This document shows, in pieces, positions 15,501 through 26,704 of a DNA stretch of 60,000 nt; within the stretch, counting starts at the first letter, position 1, and each line of letters starts with the position of its first letter. The stretch comes from Lingula anatina (taxonomy: Eukaryota > Brachiopoda > Lingulata > Lingulida > Lingulidae), in contig NW_019774025.1 in assembly GCF_001039355.2 (NCBI RefSeq), forward strand, positions 325,626 through 385,625, read 5' to 3'. Under the pieces are notes generated by a model, which worked only from the letters and a program-made list of their open reading frames with translations, did not search any database and had not been told where the DNA came from. The position numbers were made by a program, and so were the translations under genes.

Positions 15501-18500
15501 GAGCTAACATATCATAAGAAATTCTGAGGGGGAAAAAACATGAACTTTTCACTGGGACAAGGAAACATTGATCTTACATGTGAACATCTTTTGAAAAACT
15601 TACCTTCTTTTTCTGCAGAAGGGACCTAGGTTTGAAAGAGAAGAGCACTGCATCCTGGAGATCTGCTGGATGCTCAATGGTGACATCTCCATCAGACCCC
15701 TAAAATATGCAGGATATGAAGTGTCATTTTTCTTACTCAATATTACAATTAACCACAGCAATTCTTGTCAAAATGGGTGTTTTTGTAATACATTGGTTGC
15801 TGGCATCCCTTTTTTCTCCCTGGAACTTGATGTGGGTTTATTGTTCCAGTTTCCATTCTAGCCTGCAATCAATAGGTCTTATGCAGCAAAATGACTAGAT
15901 GTTGACTTCTTTTGTTTACTGATATATGAAGAGCGCTCTCCAGCATTATTTTGTTTATTGGAGAGCAAGCTCTTTAGTAAACAAAAGTCAGCATCCAGCC
16001 TTCTAGCTGCAAAAGGCCTATTTACCTTAAATATTGAGCTAGTAACTTTTTTGTTTTAACAATTCACTCCGAATACTAACAAACTAGACAAAAGGAAACA
16101 TTTAAAAAATAACAGATCCACCATGAAGTTAATAATATTTGTGTTACATAGCTAAACAATGTGATACTAAGTTAACATAGTTATGCAGAGATGGTTTATA
16201 AATTACAAATTATTAAATAATAATAAATTTCTTGATAATAAATGCTACAACACTAAATTCAATATCTAACGGCTTAAGAGTAAACTGAGTCATTAAAATA
16301 CAAATAAAAAATTTACTAAAGGTTAAGTTTTGTAAGAGCAAGTAATTACCTCATCATTCATATCTTGTAACAAATACAAGAAAAAAATTAAAATAGGTGA
16401 AATATGTTGCGAGAGAAAAAAAAGCAAGTTTGCCAACTAAAAAACTTACAGGTAACTGTTAAAATAATAATAATAATAAAAATAAAAATAATAATAAAGA
16501 AAACTCAAATAATTGATGACAGCAAAAAAGTTTTTTTAAAATTTGAATCACCATATACAATATTGTAAATTTATATTCACCTCTATAATTTCACATCTAA
16601 CAAAACTAACTGCTTGATAAAATAAAGATAAAATGTTCCAGATAAATGTAGAGCAAAAATATCTGTATTGACAAATGCAGTTGAGGCAGTGAACGCCTTC
16701 AGCTCACAAAACAAAATTCATAAAAGCACAGTAGATGATCTTGCACATTCTTGGCAGTAATACATGAAGAAGATGAAGAAGAAGATATCAATGGAAGAAA
16801 TAGATAATAAAATGAACCCAGATAAAGAATGGATTCTTCTCCAATACCTCAGTATGGTCTGACTGCCCTGTTCCGTGTCCATGGTGTCCCTATGTAAGTC
16901 ACAGTTTATTCACGTTTGTATTATCTACACAGAGATATATAAATACGCAGTACATCTTAATGAGATATACTTATGAAATGACTTGAAGAGAAAACAACTT
17001 TTATCTACGGGGGAGGTTTAATATGACCACTCTTGCTTAATTATTATATTTTTCATTAAACTAACAACGAAATTATCCTAGTATAGCCAGCACAACTTGA
17101 GTACTGCTATCCAAAATAATCATATTATGAAAAAAAAAAATTAGAAAAAATGCAAACATTTTTATATGCATTATATCATACTCAAATTATTGTACATTAT
17201 GGCTATATAAATGATCAATATTAATTTTTCTCTTTTTGGCAAACCAGAGTCAAACTGGTAAAATATATGTTATTTTTCTCTCCTTGTGTATAAATATAGG
17301 CCAAAAAAGAACACCACATTTATCCAGCAACAAAAGAACCCATTTAGCTGCAGTTTCCAGATTTTTTAAAATCTGCCAGGAAAAGCCCATTGACAAATTT
17401 CATTTTTGACCAAAGCAATGCTTATCAATGGAAAGCCCACATATTTACTTATAGACACTGAGAAAAACCTGACATTTTAGCTTTGTCTGGTGCCTCACCT
17501 TATATGAGAGGGGCAGACCAGTCTTGTTAATCAGCCAATATGGTGAGAACAGAGACAGACCCAGGTGACCATCAGTGAAAATTGTGTGAAGTCCAAGCTC
17601 CTGGAATTCCAAAAGATAGTTGCATAAATCAACACTTTCAATAATAATACATTCAGTGAAATGGTTACAAGAAATTGCTGGTGGAGATTTTAAATGTTCA
17701 TTTTAATATTTTTACAAAAAAAATTTCATCTATGAAAGCTACCCCCAAAAACGACACTGAACCTATGGCATTCAGCTGTATTCCTTCGTGAAGTAAAAGT
17801 ATAAATCACAGTTGGAGCCAAGGCTTTCCCAGCAAACTGTTTAGCTGTAATTTGGACAGCTGCCGTCATCACCTGATGGCAAATATTTTCAAAAATGGCT
17901 GGACAGCTTATGAATTTTTTTAAAAAATGATGATTTGGACTCCCTGAAATTACAGGTGATAATTTTGGACTGCCTGCACCCCAATCCTGGGAAATGCCCT
18001 GGTGGGAGCACAAGAGGAAGTAGGAATATCCATACCAGTGTGTGTTTGTTGGCTCCTTCGTATCCTTCAAAAGTCCAGCTGTTGAGGCTGTCAGCATAGG
18101 AGTCCACACTTCTCCTGGCAAACCAGTCCTTGCCCAGGTAGGAAGGCAACTAGAATATTGAAATACTTTCTGATTTGACTTTATAATTTTGAAAAGTAGA
18201 TTATCATTGCTAGCCAGTTACACCTTCACAAAAATGTTTAAATGTTAACAAAAATTAGTTTAATACAATTATACACAACTTTACATTTTATTCAATAAAT
18301 AATATTTTCACAATTAACTCTATTATTTTTTTATTAATTAATTAATTAATTATTTTTTATAATTTCCACTAACCTTGACCTCAATAACAGTTTGTCCCAC
18401 CAGGGCATTGAGAAGAGCAGCATGGTCACCCTTTGGTATCTTGATGCTGCTGTCTGTACCCTGAAATATTCACAATCCCTTAATAATAAATTTACTCATT

Positions 18501-21500
18501 TTATATCAGGTAAGGTAATGGTTATATTGACCCAAAACAATTAAAAAGGAAAAAATGAGCCATGCAGCCATTAAAAAAAAAATAAAATAAATAAATAAAT
18601 TTTTCAAGAAAAATATTTAGATCTAATTTACAAAACTCACATCTAGTGTTTTCTTTGACAGATGTCTGATTTATCATATGAAAACGAATTGCATGCTGTA
18701 ATTGATGTATAAAAAAGAACATTAAAGCATTCATTTACAATGAAAATGTGAAAAATCAGATCAGAATATTAATTGAAACACAATTGAACAAAACTATCTG
18801 TTCATGTCGTAAAATATAATAGTTAGTACAGAGGGTAATCTAAACCTCATTCATATAAAATAGGGTGACAAACAAATTTTATCAAAAGACACACAGTGCA
18901 TTTTACCTTGAACATGTCATCAACCTGGTAAAGGTCAAGATGTCAAAGGTCAAAAGAGGTCAAAATTCAAGTTTGAAGATAAAGAAAAAATGAAAAAATT
19001 GTAAAAAAAATTTGCATTCTCACATAACCTTCAAATGAATAGCAGGGAATTTGTATTAATGATATTTCAGCAGAGGAACATCATTGAATGAAAAAGGAAG
19101 GAAAAGGTTAATGCATTTCCACAAGCAAAAAAAAAAGTCCTGAAAGACAGATCTGTGTTCACTGGATTAAGCCATATGCTTTTTATATATTTATATTTCA
19201 AAGAATATAAGAGTGATAAAAGAGACTGTACAGGGCAAAAAATCAGGGGGTATGGACTCAATTTACATGGTTCAGAAAAAATGTAATGACACTGCAAAAA
19301 CTCCAATGAAAAACTAATCTTAGATATAAACATGGCATAGCATAAATCCTTTACCTCGAGAGTGACCTCCACATCATGCGGCAGCAGATTATGTAACACC
19401 ACAGTGGGATAAAGATGGAAGGTGTATGACTTGGGACTGGTGTCTGTGGTGTCCTCATAGAAGACTTTCTCAATCTCCGGAACAACCTAAAAAGCAGGAA
19501 TGTCTTTTTAGAATGTCTTTGCCATTTAAAAATGCTAAAAAATGTTAATATGAAAGAAGGTTAACATTTCATTAGTATGTAATATAAACTGATATTTTCT
19601 AATCAATATTTACACCCCATTTCCATAGATTAGATCGACCTACTTTAGATCGACCTAACTCCCTAGGGGTTCACGCTAAATAGCTGTCAGCTGGGCGGAC
19701 ACGAAAGTTAATTACCCCCTTCCAGCTTGTAGTAGGCGGGACGGACATTTAAGTCGGATTATCTGAAAGTAATCTAGTGAGACTCCCCGCGGGGATAGAT
19801 CGATCTAAAATCTATGGGAATAGAGCCTTAGTGATAAGACTGCCATTTAGTGAAAAAAGCCAGAAAATGTGGGGTCTAGGGGGGCCCGAGACCAATGATA
19901 ATTTTTGTCTACAATAAAGTAGGAAATCCACGATAGTTGAAAAAAATCTCATTCTTGTATATTGTAGTGCAAAAATTGAGACNGAGCCTTAGTGATAAGA
20001 CTGCCATTTAGTGAAAAAAGCCAGAAAATGTGGGGTCTAGGGGGGCCCGAGACCAATGATAATTTTTGTCTACAATAAAGTAGGAAATCCACGATAGTTG
20101 AAAAAAATCTCATTCTTGTATATTGTAGTGCAAAAATTGAGACAAAGGTCTTCAGTGATTTTAACTAGATGTTATTCATAAACCACTTACATTCATGCAG
20201 AAGTCTTGGTGCCCAGCCTCAGCAGCCTCACAGGTGATGATATTCAGCTTCTGGTGCTGAGCAGTTTTCCAGGAAAGAGAACCCCTGGAGGTCTTGTAGC
20301 TGACAAACATAACAACAATGATGGAAATATTATAGGATGTCACTATTCTCATGCTGTTCACTTCCATCCAATTATTACTTAAACTGCTTTTTTTTTTTCT
20401 TGCTTAATCCTAGGTCCCAACTACGTTTTGGACACATGGTTTTTAGGTTCCTTGCATCTGGCTAGGATGTAGCTAGATCACAGGGAAGGAATCAAGCCAT
20501 TGGTGAAAAGTTTCTATGTGCTGTTTGTGTCCTCCAAAAGTCGCATGATGGACGTGCTCCTCATGCACTAACTCCCAGGTTTTCCCCATTTTTTGGGCCC
20601 TAGACGTAGCAGCCCATATGCTCGGTTGGGACCTAGGCTGTACTTATGCTGAGGCTCTAAGTAAGTTAGTTTTATCATCTTTAATATCACGAATATATCT
20701 GAATAATAATAATAATAATATTAATAATTATAATAACAATTTTAAAAACTCAAATGACTTTACTGAACAATGACAAAAGTAATAGGGTCGGTTGGGTTTT
20801 AAAGGAAAAATAAAAGAACGAGAACAACAAAACCTACCTCTCTCCAGCAGGTTTAAAGAACAAGCCGTTTGGTTCCCCGTACACATAGTCTAGTGGGACA
20901 CAGAAGGTGGCGTGAGGTGCCAGGTCGCCAATCTTCTCCATGTGGTCCTGGCTCTCTGGGTCGGAGTCGATCTCCTGGCACCATACCTGTATGTTCTGGT
21001 CAAAGTGGTTGGTCACCTATGTGGAATGGCACATTTAGGAAGACAGTAGATGTCAAATCCCTCATGTACTGTATTTATTTATTTATTTATTTATTTAATT
21101 ATTTATTTATTTATTTTATAAACGCTCTGGTATGGAGTTGCAGCCCCTACTAGACTTTTGGAATAAAGATTCTCACACAAAATGTACATTTGTGAAATAT
21201 GAAAAGTCAAACATATGCGTTTAGTGAGTAGTCATCATTTGGGACTTAAATGACTGTATGCACTGCAGTACCATATAAAGTAATAGCTTAGATGTAGTCT
21301 AGTAATTATTAGTGAACTCAGAAGGTTATGAATAAATAGGCCTTTACAACATCAGTTTTTAAAATACATGTATGTTATTGTAGCCAATACATCAAATCAC
21401 TTTTTCCTCTTACTAATCTAAAAAAGATTGTACATCACACTAAAAAAAACAGATAATCATAATGACATATGTCCAAATATTTAATTCTTGACTACAATTA

Positions 21501-22401
21501 CAGCCTTGTCTTACCTTGATCATGGACCTGAATAAAATGGTCTTGCAGCCAATGTCTGCTTGTGTCTCTGCCACCAGTGCCCAGATGTCACCAGGGTAGC
21601 TCACCTGGTTGATGTCAAATGATCTCTTCTCAGCCTTGGTGACAGTCAACTGTCTGGTGGCATTGAATTCCTCTACCTGAAAATTGATGTAAGGACACAA
21701 TATAGAGCTACACAGGGGAGGGTCAAGAGATATTTTCTGACAGTCTCCCAAATTATCTTTGTTGATCCATCCTCCATTTTGACCATCTTCCAACAGAAAA
21801 CATTAGACACTCGTCAATGTATACGTGAAAATCCGACTGTCTTCCGGTAGACCCAGAAGGCCTAAATCAACCCCTGCTATAAAATGTGGCAAATGCAGTT
21901 ATCAGAATGTGGAAAGTGAAAAGGCATCAGGGTGATAATCACAGAGAGCAATTTAAAGTCATATACTCTTTCCAAATGACTTGAAAATGTGTAATTTTTC
22001 ACAAATTTTTTTTTTTTTTTGTAAACCACTTTCCGATCTTTGGTAAATGTGAGGACCTTTACTTAAAATGAGATGTGACTTGTCATAAATCTGCTACAAA
22101 AACTATTGGTTCAAGCCCTTTGATGGATTAACATCTATATACATACTGAAAATATCATTCAGGCATTTAGGCCAAAAAGAATATGTGAAACAAACTAGGC
22201 ACAGCTACTCACAGTGAATACAAAGTTCTTCTCATCAGTGAGCTGTGTCTTACTAATCACAGATGTTTTCTTATTCAGCTTTTTCTGCTTGGCCACCGTG
22301 AGCTGTACAACTTCTCCAGATGGCATCTTCACCATGCCATTCTCAGCATTGGGTGGAACCTGTAGGTAGAATATTAAGATACATTGTGATAGAAATATTG
22401 G

Positions 22402-22453
<52 letters not shown>

Positions 22454-25400
22454 GTACAAATCGGCATAATACTTATAGCAAACTTCATACCGATGTTTAT
22501 GGTGTAGGCAAATTATGATTTTTCCTCACTGTGACAGTAAGCATACCTCAATTGAAGGGTCCAGTTTCATAGAGATAGAAAGACCACTTTCATTCTTGAA
22601 GATAAATGGTGCAGCCATTTCATGTTTGTGAGACTGGTCTACCAGGTTGTAGGCATCACTGAAAGCCTATGTGAAGGAAATTCAGATTTAAGCATGCTTG
22701 CATGTGATCTTACAGATCTTAATAAATGCACTTAGTTTTTTTAAAAAACATTTCATAAAAAATATTTTTCAACAAAAAAAGGTTTGGTCCAATCTTTAAA
22801 ACAATCGTATTTTTCTTACTTCATCCAAGAGCAACAACAAATTATAGCATTCAAGACATTTCCCCTGTTCTTCTTCGAGGCATGACGAACATGACTAAGG
22901 AACTGTAGAGCACTATGACAAAAAAATCCAATAAATAAAAGTAATAATCATAAATATGCATCAGCTGTACCTTGCCCAGGTTAGCCAGCACTTCCAGGCA
23001 TGTCTTGGTGATGGTACACTGCAGTGCATCATTGGAGGCAATACCAATGGACATTTTAGGTGGAGGCAGCCTGACTGTCTCTTCCTCCTCCTCTGGGGTG
23101 GCAGCATCCAGCAGGATATCATCATTTTGATCCACCTTGAACAAAAACCAAGCAAGCAAGTATATATTTTGTTTAATAGGCCCAATACCTAATTGATGAC
23201 AAAATCAGTGTGAAACTGCTGAAAAATTATATGTAACAGTCACAATAAGCAAGGGTGTAACAGTAATTCAAGTCCTCCAAAAACTGCGCTCCTACAGTTC
23301 CTAGTAATGGTTGTTCATAGGACTACCATTACTTGGGAATAGTAGTCCTACTGGGACTTTAAGTTCCTGGCTCATAATTATAGTAGGTAGAATTTGTATT
23401 ACTAGCAAACTTTTATTCCTGTTACACTCATGACAGTAATATTATCTAAGTCTGTCCATTTGAAAGTCTTATCCTTATGCAATAATACCCTTAAATGTTA
23501 CAAGTATAAATGTATAGGGAAATCATTCTGGTAAGATATATGTATGACAAATGATGGAGAGATCACGTGTCCAGCACATCTGTGTAGTGGTTTGCATGCA
23601 TGCCCTAAGGTAAGTGTTTATGAATGTGACTATTACTTCCTTAGGTTTGAGTCCTACTGCTGACATAATATTGCCCCCTCCTTCACTGTACCACTCATTT
23701 TATTTATCTATTTATTTATTTTTGCTATGTATACCTATATATATAATGTTCAAGATAGACAACTCCTAAGAATCATTAAGGAAAGACAAATAAAGTTCAC
23801 CAGTCATGTCATCAGAAAGGCCAACTTGAGGACCTCATCCTGGCTGGAAAGATTCCTGGGAAGAAAACTAGAGACAGACAAGGGTTTCCTGTTTCTAAAC
23901 CAACTAAAGAAAAACACAGGAATGAACACACAAAGAAAAATATGGGGCACAGCAAGAAATCGGATGCTGAAACTGGCATCATAAGTTGCCGAGGGTCGAA
24001 TCGACCACAGCACCAGACAGACAGACAGATGTATACCTCTAGTAAAGGTTAAGGTCATTTCTTTGATTTTTGACAAGTCAGTTTAGTGACATGTCAGTTT
24101 GTTCATGCACATCTTTTGGAGAGAATATAAAACAACATGGCATTCAACCACAGTCCCACCCATTGAAAACATAAAAGTAGCAGGAAAGAGACGTTCCAAG
24201 CCTGACATACAGAAAATTTTCACCTATCTCCCGAGAAAAAGTTTCCACCAGAAGCCACACTAAAAGAAAAATGGGTCATAAGAAGAGCAAGTAAGGACAA
24301 CTACAAGATAAATCATTTTGTTAATTTTTTGTAAGCTTGAAAGTTTTATTACTGTAAAGTTGTATTCCTCAAAGAGACTTTTATTACTAGGACAGCATGT
24401 CCGTGGAGTTTTATTACTAGAACAACATGTCCAAGTGACTTTTATTACCAAGAAAGCATGTCTGAGGGACTTTTATCACTAGAAATTTTAGTACTAGAAA
24501 ATACTAGGACCGTACATCCAGAAAACCATTTTTACTTCAAATCCACATCAGCTGCCAACAAATAGTAAGAAGCATGCCTTAGCAAATATTATCAATAGCA
24601 GATGTATACTTTCAGTACACATATTATTTGCTGCAGCAAAATGCGTATTGGTGTTTTTAATGCCTGATATGTATTTGAAATTCTGTGATCATTACACTTA
24701 CAAATTACTTTGTATTTGTAAGCTTGAAAGAGGAGAATTGTATATAAAAGCAGAAAAAACTAAACAAAATGTTGACACCAATGAGGAATCTGGGGGGAGA
24801 AGGGACTTCTTCAATGACAAACAGAACATCATGGAGGACATTAATAAGCAACCAGGAACAGATACAGGAAATAATGACATGTTGTTCTCATGGCCTGTAT
24901 GTACATATGTGTATTATAATTTTATGATGTTATCATGAATGTTATGGTCATATTTTGTTCTCATTACTAACTGCATGTTGGTTTACAGAGAGCCTAATCT
25001 TCCCACTGAAATAAACGAGGAAGATGATCAGAAACACCGTGATCCAACAGAAGAATATGAGGAGGGAATTACTAGGAGGGTAACCAGAATGAGAACATCT
25101 ATTGATAATGAGGTTCTGAAAAACATCCAAAAGGCACAGGAGAGACAAAAAATGAATTACAACGCGTGTCATAAAACAGAAAAGGTATGCCCTCAGTAAG
25201 AAAGAACATTAAGCAATATGTAGTATACATTAATTATTCCTTAGTTTTTCACTATGGAAAATAATTTGTTTTTAAACCATGTTATAATTTTACAAATAAC
25301 CATAGCAATTAATTTTTTAAGTGATCAACTTCCATTTTTTTAAAAATATTTCTTATTTATCATTAGGAAATACCTATAGGCACCAAAGTCCTTAAGAGAA

Positions 25401-26673
25401 ATCTTAGACGACAAGATTGTAAAGGAGAAACAGAAGAGATGCCTTAGCTGGGACTTTATATTGTTAAAAAATATATCGCACAAAAAAGGCTCATCCATAT
25501 TGTGCACTGAGGGGTGGGGGAAATACTCCCAAAGAGGGGGGGGGGAAATACTCCCAAAGAATGCGTTAACACACGTAACTTTAAAATTTACATTGAGTAG
25601 AAAAAACATACATAGTATATAAATCCCACCTCTTAAACTAGTAAATATCTATATATTCATATCATTTTCTGTGTGAACTATATAGGACATGCGTAACTAA
25701 AATTTAAGGAATGTTTGTCCCATTAGGATGTGCATTACTATACATACATGTAAGTCTTGCATTACTTGGGAGCCTTCGTCCTATGGACATTGAATCCTAG
25801 TAATGTATGCTCTTGGACTTCCATTCCTAGCAATGCATGCTTTAGGACTTGCATTCCCAGGACTTTAGAGTCCGGTTGGATTTGTGTTACTAGGACATGT
25901 GCCCTTGCCACAAGGGTAATAACTTTTTATCACCAGTATGTTATCAAATATAAATTATTGATATCATTCAGATAGTTGTTTAACATATCTTCAGCATAAA
26001 GTTAATGTGTTTCATTCTTTTATCATTATGTTGCTTACCGTCATGTTGATCTCCCATGGTCTATGTTTACCCTGAGACTCCACAGGTTCTATCAGAGGCT
26101 CCCACACAGCAAGTCTCTCATTGTAATAAGCCACCTCCAGACACAGGGTGCTCTCAACATGAAGCTGATTAAGTAAAAACAAGGTACAGAGTAATATTCA
26201 TTATGCGTGAATAATGTAATTTACAGTAAGGTTACGCTCTTTTTAATACATGAACCACATTTACTGAGAATATGACTAATATTTAAAAATTGGTTGTAAT
26301 TAGCATTAAAGTTTATGAAAATGATATATGTTCAATTAACCAGAGTTTTAAAAAAGTATCCATTCATATCAGTTATCCATTCATATCATAATAACAAATA
26401 TTTATGATCATGATTAAACCTTTGTGCTCCAGTCTCTGACTTCTCCAGTGAAAGCTGACTCTGCAATAAGAAGTGGGACAGTCCTCTTCCCAACTCCACC
26501 TTCTATCTTCACTATGATGCTGGGCACAGATAGCATCAGCTGAAACACAGAATTAAGTCCAACTTGATACTTTGGGAAACAGAGTAAACTTAATTTCAAG
26601 AATTTGTGATGATAATGATGATGATGATAATAATAATGATGATGATGATGATGATAATAATAATAATAATAAC

Positions 26674-26704
<31 letters not shown>

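Larger units (their letters stand above)
12864..15603. other. Intron upstream of the lysine-rich exon
   Basis: 2.7 kb with the MITE at 14029-14219, the palindrome at 14949-15084 and a ~40-bp near-duplication at 13272-13332. Nothing else recognised. Confidence 0.65.
23136..26038. other. Intron with retroelement relics and minisatellite arrays
   Basis: 2.9-kb VPS13A intron between VDQNDDILL and the [11 protein letters not shown] exon. It contains the reverse-transcriptase tail, the integrase relic and three patches of a ~30-bp repeat family (near 23280-23420, 24377-24500, 25757-25920). It also has a duplicated G-rich motif at 25508-25560. No VPS13A exon is needed here; the flanking phases join. 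Confidence 0.7.

Noticed and set aside
17726-18121. 131-codon minus-strand open frame
   Set aside because: Overlaps exon 18036-18149 in a different frame; the right frame is the one with [17 protein letters not shown].
24377-24500. Possible CRISPR array
   Set aside because: Repeats are imperfect with no unique constant-length spacers, in an animal intron; a minisatellite explains them.
24756-24900. Possible upstream exon of a nested integrase-derived gene ([17 protein letters not shown])
   Set aside because: Open frame only; no integrase motif, and [10 protein letters not shown] already continues upstream without a splice.
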